Below, one piece after another: positions 35,929-47,658 of a stretch of DNA of 64,000 nucleotides. Position 1 is the first letter of the stretch, and each line of letters opens with the position of its first letter. Under the pieces are notes generated by a model that worked only from the letters and a program-made list of their open reading frames with translations, was not told the origin of the DNA and did not search any database. The translations under genes and the position numbers were made by a program. Origin of the DNA: Xestospongia bergquistia (Eukaryota > Porifera > Demospongiae > Haplosclerida > Petrosiidae); assembly GCA_963965975.1 (NCBI GenBank), contig OZ014411.1:1969001-2033000 (forward strand). The letters run 5' to 3'.

Positions 35929-36764
35929 TATACCAATAAAATAAAGTTATATATAGGTGTGTTATGTTGGAAGTAGGCTGTTATGTTGGAAGTAAGCTGC
36001 GTTTTATTATAACGAATTCTTTATTAAAATCATGAAGGAATATACTATATTAATATTTATGTGTTTTGGTTTTCTGGCTGGACAATAATATTATAATGTG
36101 TAATTTTACAAGAAAATGAAGAAAAAGGTGTCACAAAAGTTACCTAGAACAATAAAATTTTACTGAATAATTCTTGCAGTATATAAATTTATGAAGCGCT
36201 AATAAGAGACAAACCTTATTATGATATTTTACATGTATCTTTTACATAACACACTGCCCATTTAAGACAAGTACATGTAGTTATGTGACACACAGTTACC
36301 AAGAAAGGTCAAGTAACGTGTGTTCTCCTGTTTATAGAGGATGTAAACCAAGTAATCTTAATATAAAGCCAACAGTTTAAAACTCATATGAACATAAATT
36401 AATATCACTGGTATAGTGAGGTATTTGTACCACAGCAACACTTTAATATACCTCAACAACACTTCAATATAATGTATTTTGAAAAAAATTATTGTCAAAA
36501 ACATTTATTTATTAAACATTATGCTAGAACAAGGATCAAGGTGTCGTCAAGGCAATATATACTCTCAACAGAAAGATTCTAGTCCAGATATGATAAATCA
36601 TTTCTTTAAAGTATAGGGCTTACATTATAACTACATTTATAAGTGTGTGATGAATCTCAAAGTCATTTCTTATCACTTCACTTTAACAAACCACAAAAAA
36701 GTGACAGACTAAATAATGATGACCATACAACATATGTGTACTAGCTAGTGTGACCTTTTCTTAC

Positions 36765-36950
36765 CTTTCTAGTATCTTTACCACCAGTCTTCTGTCGAGG
36801 AGGCAGCTCTTTCTTGCCAGGAGTTTCATAACCTTCGTCTTCTCCACACGACTGGACATTGGCGCCAGCTATTGCTTCTTCTGAGGCCACGCACACTGTT
36901 GGTTCTTCATCGTGGCTTCTCTCCTTTGCTACTGCCACGACTTCAGCCAT
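36765..36950 (-). pseudogene. Orphan first exon of the inositol kinase (copy B)
   Basis: Matches kinase exon 1 (11584-11769) with one visible residue change (VFVA to VCVA), same ATG and donor. The remaining exons are not present in copy B because the block begins inside intron 1. Its 5' flank is duplicated as well, so a promoter may be active here and give transcripts reaching into 35.8 kb. Confidence 0.85.
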
Positions 36951-39008
36951 TACTAACAATACTTAAGAGACTCTATTTCTTAAGGAACGAATTGGGCACT
37001 TTTGCTCATCTGTCCATTGCAAGTAATCTAAAATATCTAATCTATTCAGTTTCTAGGGCGTGTCCGTAATATTGATAAATAGATATACGGTCATAACTTA
37101 TAGTACATTCTACCCTGATTAAATGTGATTAATAGTTCCAGTAACAGCTATATTTTACAATATATGATTTTATTGGATGGACCAGCTCCTGGAATGTTGC
37201 TACAGCGAGCTAGGGTGACTGAAATCTAGTCAGTGAAGATAAATGTGCATGAATCCAAGTAGATATGAAAAATGTAGGATTTCCAAGATTGAAAGATAAA
37301 CCATAGGGAAATACTGTCAGTAGATGGTATGTGGCCACTATATGGTTACTGACGATCAAAGACATCCTGAACTTAATGCAGATTGTATCAATGAATTCAG
37401 ATAATTTTTACAGTCTAGTTCATATTCACACCAATAAGTGATGTTTTTGCACATATTTAATTAGTCAAATTATAGCTTACACACAGACACATGTATATTT
37501 ATAAACAATGTACATAGATATGTATATAGTGACTGTTGTTACTGTATATTGCTGTGATTATTGTACTATCAGTAAATGTCTTAGTAAAGGAAATAGATAA
37601 AATTAAGTATGACTAAAGATTATTTTACAAATATTAAAATTGTACTTTTTAAAGACTTTTTTACATAAAAAGAATAAGAATCAGATTTTCAGGGTTTTAA
37701 AATGTACATTACCATATAAAAATTTAACATTAAATCATTGCATATAAAAAATAAATTTCAAAACAATAACAACTAATAAGAGCTTGTTTATTTTGAGAAG
37801 AACCCTATAAAAAGTTTAAAAAATGCATAATGTATATATCTGTATCTATTTCTATAATATGTATGTATGTATGTAAATATAGGACATGGTCAAATTCAAT
37901 TAAACATTTTGAGATAAGCCTCTATATTTTTTGAAACTTTATTAATACAAACTTATATCATATGTTGAGCTTTAACTAAAATCAAATTATAATTGTGCAT
38001 AAAGTTATAAACATTTCTTTTTGATGCTATAAATCATCTGTTATTAAAAAATGGAATAATTCTGCTTTCTCAATGCTATAGTGCTTGCAGTAAAATAATA
38101 TTAAATTCATTGGTTGCAATATACATTGTTGATCAATGAGCAAATATGGTGTTATACTTCATTGTCACACTTGCTATTTTCATATAACAATACAATACAT
38201 TGAACATGTCCAATATTATATACATGTATTTAATAAATAATTTTATTAGGCCTGTTCTTGCAAAGCAATCTAATGACTCTCTGCTAATAATTGTCTTATA
38301 TCTTTGATAACAATTACATAAGAAGCTGATAAAATGTTTATCTTAAGATATACTATTTTTTAAGTATCAGAAGAACTGTAGTATTTTATAAATCAAATAT
38401 ACAATATAATTGTAAGTATTAAAGGATCTTTAACAGAATTACCAATCAATACAATATTGTTCCAAAGATGCTATAACTATAGTTTTACACTAACACTTTA
38501 TACACTTCAACATTTATAATGTCTAAATTATTTGGGACCATATTACTATAATTATAAAGGTATGTTTATAACATTACAAGGAAAGGGACAAGTCACATGA
38601 CTTTAACTGTGCTTGCTGACTTATGTATACACTATAGCAACCCGACCTGTCTCTTCAATTATGACTGGTATATATAAACCTCATTGTAATGTTTAAATTT
38701 ATCTCATTTTGTACAATAGTCACTCAAGCAAGCTTATCTTCAATGTATACTTTACTAGGCAGTCAATAAAAAAATGATCTAATTGGACAATACTAGACTA
38801 AACATTAACGACACAATATGTTATATGAAGCAAATGCATGGCTATACTTGTGTTGCTATATATTATAAATATATGCATTGTGTGTTGCTTCATATATACC
38901 TTTCCTAACTAATACTTACTATTAATAAGAACGAATTAAATATCGATCTATTCTATACAACATAATATATGAAGTTAAAGACATTGATCTTATTGCTTTT
39001 ACTTACTT
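36951..39008. other. Intergenic region, copy B
   Basis: Close copy of 11,770-13,839, including the plus-strand relic at ~37,270-37,420 (TDDQRHPEL) and the GTAT microsatellite. No gene supported. Confidence 0.45.
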
Positions 39009-39893
39009 TTATAATGGTTTTGGTTTGTTGTCTTGCCACAATTTCATTAAAGCTATATTAACATTAAAAATATAATCTAATAATATATAATATAATAAAT
39101 GTATCATTATTGTCTATATCGTTTGAAATGTTAATGCTCAATGCTGACAAAATATAGTAGCACTAGTTTTGGACCAACCACAACAGACACTTACTTGGTC
39201 CACAGAAATATATAATAACTACAACAAAGACAAAAAGAAGAATGAGAGTTCCTGATGACATTGTATTTTGTACTAAAAGATAAAAAACATAATCATCATA
39301 GACTTATAGGTCATAGGTTTATTCACATTATCATTAATTTTATCATACTTTTTTGACCCTGTTGAATACTCCCATAACCTCCAATAGATACATTGGACAT
39401 GTATTGACCTGTGTTTCCTCTATGTCTTACATCATCATTTTCTATAATGAAAAATAAACTGAGTCATAAATATAGCTATGAAATAACATGTACATGGATA
39501 TATATACATAGAAGCCTAATACTTCAACCAGTATAGTCGACTATGATTATATAATACTTTCTAGATAATTTGTTTAACTAGCCATATTTAACCAAGATAG
39601 CATATGTCTATTAATTCTATGTAAGTATATAAAAGAATTGATATAGAAAAATGTTTTTAAGTTTTAAAAAATATGAACTGAGGGAACTTTATTTTAACTT
39701 CAAAAGTATGAGCATCAAACTATATACTACACTTGAATTAGCTTTGTCAAACAATCCAGTATATCTAGTAATTAAGTATAGCAGTCCTACCATAGGTAGT
39801 CAATAGATTAGCTGACGAGTAATAATCATATTATGTATTTAAAAAGTTATAAGTACTGAATAGATTAATAGTAATAAACGTACCTTCATCCAT
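39009..39893 (-). CDS. Single-pass membrane microprotein B1 (74 aa)
   Basis: Copy-B counterpart of A1: exons 39884-39893, 39349-39441, 39195-39272, 39009-39052, same phases and 74 aa. The coding sequence appears unchanged at the protein level (GQYMSNVS, SIQQGQ, SSGTLILLFVFVVV, LMKLWQDNKPKPL), while introns and flanks differ by indels. That contrast fits constraint on the protein or a very recent copy. Confidence 0.7.
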
Positions 39894-40761
39894 TGTGTCA
39901 TATAGATGTGATTGAACAAGGTCCTCCTATAAAAGTTAAAATTATAAATTGGGCGAGCCTGAGCGAGCACAACTTGTGGTCGACAGTCATTCCGTATATC
40001 GAATTAAACGAGATATTATAGCTGTTCTTAATAAAATTTAAGGCAGAAAGGCAAGGCTTGCAAATGAGTACAATAATGAATACAAACAATGGTGTATACA
40101 AACAAGAGAAGATAGACTTGCAAGACAAAGACAGACACCAAATGAATCATTAATCGAAGGGAGTACGATATGAAACTAATGATATTTACTGCATGGAAAC
40201 TAGCAACAATTCAAAACAACTTGGAACTTTTTATTTATACATGGAGTCATTGCATTTTGTAACTCGTTTCGATCTTTCCATCTCTATATGACATGATTTT
40301 AAAGACTATGGAATGTTAACATGATTTAAAAATTCCAAAGATGTTTTCACCAGAAAACAATATGATCAAAATCATTCAATTATTATATATAATCGTCTTC
40401 ATTGATCACTTGTATTTGTAAAAAATTACAAAGTAATACAATGTAACATTTTTACAACTTGTTTAAGACTTACATGTATACAATACCATGCTTGCTGAGG
40501 CTCACCAACTACATTTTTCTAGTTATTAACACAATTGTTAATAGACTTCAATTTTTTGAACAGAAATGGACATCATGGCATTGTTTTATTAAAAGATCAT
40601 CTTCAAATGATATAGATTATGTATGCATTGACTTTCAAATTGACTTCTCTTCATTGTTTCAGCTAAAACGTTATGTCAACAAACTAAAATATGATCAATT
40701 AATTTGTATAAGATCATCACTCTTAAAATACTCAATATGAAAAAAAATTAATACACATCTT
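39894..40761. other. Intergenic region, copy B
   Basis: Counterpart of 14,727-15,576. The leader element occupies 39,894-39,929. The plus-strand frame 40459-40740 overlaps noncoding sequence and has no recognisable pattern. Confidence 0.4.
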
Positions 40762-43700
40762 TCAGGTCTTTATAAATGGCAAGAAAAAGTACCTATGAAA
40801 AAATGAAAAAAACTTAATTGAACAAATTATATTAATTATGGAGAGCATGCAATAGACTTATAAAGGGTCGAGTATATAGCCATCATGGACAAATTGCTTC
40901 ATTTAATTTACTGAAAGAGCATAACTCACAATATTAAAGCAACAGTTACCACTATGACTGACATTATAGATATAGCATACCAATCACCAACACAAATGTT
41001 TATATTATAATCTACAAATAAAAAAAGACCATATATTCTTATGTTATCAAATTTTTAAAAATACATACTTCGTCCACCTTGTTGAATAATTGCATGATTT
41101 TTAGCATTAATATCCTTCATGTTTTGTACATTTTGAGCTGTAGTATTTCTTTTGTCTCTAGATTCATTGGATTCTATAAAGGTAAAAAACAAATAGTTTT
41201 ATTTGCTAAATATTGCTAGCACAGTTTAAACAGTAAATAGTATGTATTGTGAGAACATTTCCATGTAAATATGTGTGTAGATCCTACCTTGAGTTGAAAC
41301 TGCATGAACTTGCTTAGTAGTATCAGATGAATCTTCAACTTCCTTGTCAATCTATGAATAAATACATAACACTACTAATTATGAGATATTATGTGTTACA
41401 TACCTGTTCATGTTTTATCCTTCCTTTAAACCAAACTGCTTCTTCAGCAGTAGGGCTACGAAATGCTGGTTTTTTCTCACAACGGACCCGTATGTTAGAT
41501 GATTTTATGTAATTGACAACAAGATAGTGACGATCAGTTTTTTCAGGACATTCTTTGCATACATACTTAAACTCCCAGCTAATAGAAACTGGCTGAAATG
41601 ACTTGTCAAAAAAATCTTTACTAACTGTAAGAACACTATAAACTTGATTTACACAGACTTCTAAAACAGTCAACAAATTCTGGCATACATCATCAATAGG
41701 TAAATTAGCATTGTCTTCTTCATCGTATCGTAACACATCAATTTGCATAGCAGAGTGGAGATCAATGAGAATAATACGATCAATAGGTGGCTCACCATAC
41801 GTAAAGATGACCCGATCACGATAAATTCCATTATCGAACGTCAACTGACAAAGCAGTTGACTTGCAAAAGATGTAACAAAACGAGTGAAGAAACCTGGAG
41901 GTATAAATTTAGTGCTAAAGGTGATGTGAAGAGGAGAAGCTCGTAGAAAATAATCTTTAGGAGCTTTAGAAGAATTTTCTTTGAATGACTTTAAGATTGG
42001 CAGTAGAAAATATTTCTTCACAAATGTAACTAAACATGTGAAGCAATTAGAATCATTTTTGAATGACTTTAGCACTGCCGGTAGAAAATACTTCTTCATA
42101 TGCTGATTAAAAAATAGCTGAGGAATACCTTTGATATTAGTACATTCGACAGCAAGATGCAAACTAACTAAAAGATTAATAATGGCTTCTGGTTTCAAGC
42201 CAGCAGTCTCACATTCTTCCCAAATTGACATATAAAGTTTCTCTAATAAAATGCCTTTAGCGTGTAGCAAATCCCACATCTGTCTTATTTCACCACTAGC
42301 ATCTCCCTTATCTAATGTGAACACTTCTCCAAGTGTCTCCACAAACCATTTAGGTTTGATAATAACCTTCTCACGCAGGCCCTCAATGTGGGAAAAGAAG
42401 AGTACAACACCCAGATCATGGTAAAAGAGGAGGGTTTTGGGGACATCATCACGTGGAATTTTACAATCTACTCCAATATCACAAGCTTTATCAAGATGAA
42501 TGATATTTGCATCAAACAGTTGGATCACTTTACGAAAGAGAATCCAGCTAACTGGTGTTTTGACCATAAGTTTGTTACAAGTGAACTGACAAAGGATATT
42601 TCGCATTACAGAGAGATTGGGATCTTCATTTTCCCCTTCACCAGAAGTGGTGTTATCAATTATTAGGGTCTTTTCAATTAGCTGAAAATATTGTTTGTCT
42701 TTATAATAAGACTCTAACTGCTCAACAACTTTCTTTCTTTTATCCTCAGTCTTTAAGACATCACCACGAGTACCTATGCAGCATATACGAGGATAACCAC
42801 CAACTTTGTCATATCTCATAAAATGACCATGTATGCTAGACATCCAATTAAGCATTAGATCGAGTGTGGTCATGTTAATCTCCTCGCCAGGTATTTTCTG
42901 TCCATTTTTATGCTGCACAGACTGCCATGTATTTTTTAAATCCTTTGAGGCATCAAACATGAGAAGAACATTGTACGAGAAGTAAGAAATGCAGGAAGGA
43001 TTTCAAGAAAAACAGGTTGACCACCACAATCCCAGATGTGCAGAAAGGGCTGAGGCTTCATATTTTTGAGATCAGTCAAGGATATTTCCTCAGATTTTGA
43101 TATGGCTCTCTCGAGGATCTTGTTCACTTTTAAATTAATTGACTGTTTAGATACAGATGAAGGATTTGGCTTTGTGATGCTAGGTACATTATAAAGTGTC
43201 AATGCACTTACATTACTATGGAAAGATGTGGTATTAGAAGGATCTAAAGCAAATAGTTTTGCTATTTCGTCTATCTCATCCTCATTGGTTACCAAAATTA
43301 ACTTGTCGTCATCTTCAAGGCTTGTATTGTACCACTGATTTCTAAATGGTCGAACACAGCTGACTTCAGAGATAATTGTACTAGTAGTGTCAGGTTTCCA
43401 CGGTAGCTTCATTAAGGATCGCTTTAAACTAGTTTTGCCAACACCTGCAGTTCCAAGAAGCATGACACGTCCATATGCTACATCCATTTCTCCTTTTTCC
43501 AAAGCCCTCTCATAAGTATCTATTTTAGAAGCAAACTGTTATTGATGAACTTTTAGGTATATGATAATAATCACTAATATAATAATATATGTTTCTCAGT
43601 TGCTTTGCTATTAGTACACATCATTTATCATGTTCTATAGTAACTTACAAGTTCAAAAAAATTAATGCATTTGAAGTTCATAATTATTTTATTTCCTAGT

Positions 43701-45231
43701 ATCCAACATGAATAATGTAATGTATGCACATTATCACATAACTATTAATAGAATTGGTGGTTTTAGTAAACAAAGAAATATTGACATGATAAAAGAATAC
43801 TCTAATAATGCTGTCTGGTACAGTGGGTACATACAGGTATAATATTGTATAATGGACTAATTGTTAACCATGTACACAAGATTTAGTATCAGTAAATTAA
43901 ATCCAACATGAATAATTGATTGTTTGCTCATTATTACACAACTAATGACAATATTGGGTGATTCAACAAAAAAGGAAGCATTAATACAACAAAAGAAGAC
44001 TCTAATAATGCTAATGGTACAGTGGGAAAGTACAGGTATAAAATGTAAAATGGACCACCAGCATATCCATAGTAAGTGGATGTGTTTCTTATTATTAATC
44101 ATAAACTAGATTTCACGCTGTGAAGCAATATATTGAACATTCTTACCAATTTTTTAGCAGTACATATATCTTACTTTGAGTTGAGACTCGAGCAACCAGT
44201 GTTTTTAGATAGTTGTCATAATGTTTTGCTATGTTATTTTGTCCAATAGCTCTTAAAGCAGTTAATAAGTTCCTCCTTGTTGCATTTTTAGCTTTTTCCA
44301 TTATCCATAACTGATAATATTGTAAAATGGACTAATTGTTAACCATCAACACATCCTTAGTAATTGGATATGTTTCTTAATATTATCATAAACTAGATTT
44401 CACCCTGTGAAGCAATATATTGTACATTCTTACCAAACTTTTATTTTATAAAACTACATATATCTTACCTTGAGTTGAGACTCGAATACCCAGTGTTTTT
44501 AGATAATCTTGATAACGTTGTGCTACATTATTCTGTCTAATAGCTCTTAAAGCAATTAATAACTTCCTCCTTGTTGCATTTTCAGCTTTTTCCTGTAGCC
44601 ATAACCGATACATTCTGGTACAGTCATGACATCCAGCTAGAGACACATCGTCCAATTCTAGTTGCACACCTAACCGTTTCCAATTTGCAGTTCTAGCATG
44701 GCTAATTATTTCTAGAATTGAAGGTTGTTGATCCAATAGTTGATCTAGTAAAGCAGGCACAATATATATCTCTTTCAGTATATTATTATATTATTTCTTA
44801 TTTCCTCTTGAGAGAGTTACATCAATTTTGTATTACACACAAACATACACATGTACATATATATATACAGTAAGGCAGTAAAAAAAACTGATCATTTTAA
44901 ACTGATCACACCCATTAACATTTATTTATACTAATGTATTGACTTCCTGCCAGATAATCCTATTTGCTTTTATCATGGGACCCTTCCTCTCATTGTAAAG
45001 GATCAGTAACACCAGACTATAGAGCAGCATTTTAAAAATGATATGATCATCAAACTACATAGCTTTTACACACAATCCAGAAACGCCTGATTGTAGTTTA
45101 TATAAGCACATGACAATTGGGAATATGAATTAGGTAACTAAAAATTAACTGTAGGTCTCATTATGAATTTACAAAATTATATATACTAACTTAATTGAGC
45201 ATTATTCTATTGTAGACTCACCCATCTCCAT
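40762..45231 (-). pseudogene. Death domain-Roc-COR GTPase with C-terminal membrane anchor, copy B (frameshifted)
   Basis: Exons: 45222-45231 (ATG GAG ATG G), 44469-44771 (death domain), 41404-43519 (Roc-COR), 41288-41351, 41069-41173, 40930-41011, 40762-40792. The death exon shows ANWKRLGVQLELDDVSLAG, MYRLWLQEKAENATRRK and AQRYQDYLKTL, typical of a death-domain helix bundle. Roc motifs are GTAGVGKTS, WDCGGQP and CIGTRGDV. The membrane segment is WYAISIMSVIVVTVALI. One base is missing at ~42,967 (MFL-LMFD in copy A); restoring the count gives 705 codons and agreeing phases. A ~25-residue tandem repeat in the COR region (KKYFLPAVLKSFK, then KKYFLLPILKSFK) is absent from A. The C-terminus is shorter than in A through another indel. 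Death-fold plus Roc-COR is known from DAPK1-type proteins; the membrane anchor is unusual. Confidence 0.8.
44150..44320 (-). pseudogene. Truncated second death-domain exon
   Basis: Encodes only the second half of the death domain (YQLWIMEKAKNATRR, ALRAIGQNN, YLKTLVARVSTQ), with donor changed to AAA|GTAAG. Upstream it runs into a repeat found at ~43,840 (ATATTGTANAATGGACTAAT). It is a 5'-truncated tandem copy of 44469-44771 or of 48996-49271. Confidence 0.7.
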
Positions 45232-47658
45232 TGTGTCAGATACATGTGGTGGACAAGGTCCTCCTACAACGTCACAATACTATATAATATTAATATTTAT
45301 TAAGAATTATTAAAAGCAAACCATTTAATATTGTTAAGATCGCCTTACCATTAGAACGAAAGAGAGACAACTCTGCATATCACGTTAAATGCTAAAATCT
45401 TTAACTGTTGTATGCATCACCGCTCGCTATAAACGTCATTATACTAACACTAATTAAATGTTAATGTTAAAATTGACCAAATAATAAGCAAAAACTACAT
45501 GTAATTCTGATTATAAGAACATTTAAAGATGTTGATTTTATTATCTGTTTACCTTATAGCAAATTAAAATTATATAAAAATGAATTATTTAGTTTATAAT
45601 ATGATATCAAATTTGACAATAACATGGTGTAGAATTTTGAATAATTTGTTGTAGTCAGCACAATCGTATTCATCATTAACTGTGGAATACTATTAATAAT
45701 AATTAAAATATTTAAGATATACACTCAACAACTAAACAAATGTCTGACATATTACATTATATTGACAAGTTATTATATCTGTACTTATGATGTATTTATC
45801 AATAACTATACAAATTGATACAATAATGAAGTTATGATATGTACATGTCACAAGTATCCATATGCATGGTGAAAAGGATTTATGTCAGTTGAACAAACTT
45901 TATTGACTATGTCATTATATACAGTGTTTGGAAGGATGTATGTTTATTCATTATAAAACTTTAATAGAAAATAACTGTCATAAAACTGTATAAATAATAA
46001 AAGAAATAGTTAATTTTTAAAAACATTTACAAAATTTAATAACCTGACTGTCTTTAATTCAGGTCCCTCATTTACAACTTATAAGCCTTGAAATATTAAA
46101 ATCATCATAAGCCTTGTCTTTATCATCTTCATCTGACTGAAATATAACTCAACCCAAAATCATCCCCTCCCCTAGCTACATAAAACCTTATAAAACCTGA
46201 CAAAGTAACTAAAATAGAATCAGATTTTCATTATTTTAAGACAACTACCTAATCATACAAAACAAAGAAACAAAAGAAATTCAGAAATAATAATAGTAAA
46301 TCAAATATAAGGGAGCTTGGTCAAGTTCTTTGAGTAACCTATATAAAATGAATGTTATGAATATATACATAAGACATACCTTGAAAAGTAAACCTATAAT
46401 GATCCTTTAAATTTAAGTTAATTGATATAATAAATACTACTACTTATATATAATTATTATATATAAGGAAATACATGTACCAAAATATGTTCTGTTAATT
46501 AATACAATATTTTTCATTATAGAATATATTCTTATTAACTTAACAAAAATCATTACGACTTATAGCATGAGCCCATAGCCTCACAAAAAAAGATGAATGT
46601 GCAATTCCATTAGAAAAATCATGGTAGTCTGTTTGTGACCATATTTGAAAGCTTAATTACTCAAGAAATTATGAATAGATTTCATTTGCTGTGAATATAA
46701 TTACATATTCCTTACAAGGTCATTCATAAAAGGTGTTTCAGCTCCATGTTACAATATGTAGTTATACATTACTTTTACAATAATATTATATACTATATCA
46801 TTCACAAAAGATTTCATGAGATCATTGTAATGCTGCAAATCATATATTAGAGACTATATACTTTACAGATGCTGTGAATTACAAATTTTCTTAATGTTTA
46901 AGATTTGAATAGCAATGCCCGAGATTGTAGTGCTTGTGATATAGATTCATTAATTTCTATATATGTTGGTGATCAATGAGCAAGGATTAGTTTAGTCTGT
47001 ACAAATGTTAATTACAAATAAAAATTAAAAACATCCTGATATATATACATATACTCCATATTTCTTTGAATAGAGGCCTCCTCTGAATAGAACTCCAGAC
47101 TGGGTAATCTGAGCCAAGTAGCAAGTGAAGGCCCTGTCTCAAATTGAGGCTTATTGACCTTTTCCTTCTCACATCTACAGCTAAGTTTACTCTTGTTGCT
47201 GCCTTTCATTGTGCTTCAAAATGACTTTGTGTCATTCAAATCTACAGCTGTTGACACTCTAGTAAAATATTCTAGCTATGTGCTGAGAGAAAGTTTATTG
47301 AGAGCAAAGTTAATTTAATGATTGTTGTTAGAATAAAGGCCAATCTCATTTTAAAACCTCCCTCTTTAGAGGTCTGGCATAAACTTTAAAAAATGAAGGC
47401 CCAGGTCTCAATTTTAAGAAATATAGGGTATATATATATTATTATATAGATAGATTGACAAATTGATAAAATGTGGTCCAAAACAGTCTGTTCCACCTGT
47501 TCAGAATTGTCACACACCTGTGCTACCATTTACAGAGGAATGTATTTATGTATTATATGTTATAACTTTACTGACTAATAATTATTATTATAAGAATTAA
47601 TTGAATACCTTCTACACATATCATATGAATTTAAAGACATTCATATTATTGCTTTTAC
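45232..47658. other. Non-coding stretch, copy B (first of two paralogous units)
   Basis: Matches 19,848-22,1xx of copy A and 51,800-53,750 further on in copy B. It includes a diverged MITE at ~47,051-47,430. No exon found. Confidence 0.45.
47051..47430. mobile_element. Diverged member of the CCATAYTTCC MITE family
   Basis: Starts CTCCATATTTCTTTGAATAG and ends near AAGAAATATAGGG, with the same internal AGGCCT-rich words as 21,697-22,103 and 53,362-53,748 but more substitutions. It was probably copied with the surrounding unit rather than inserted anew. Confidence 0.5.
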
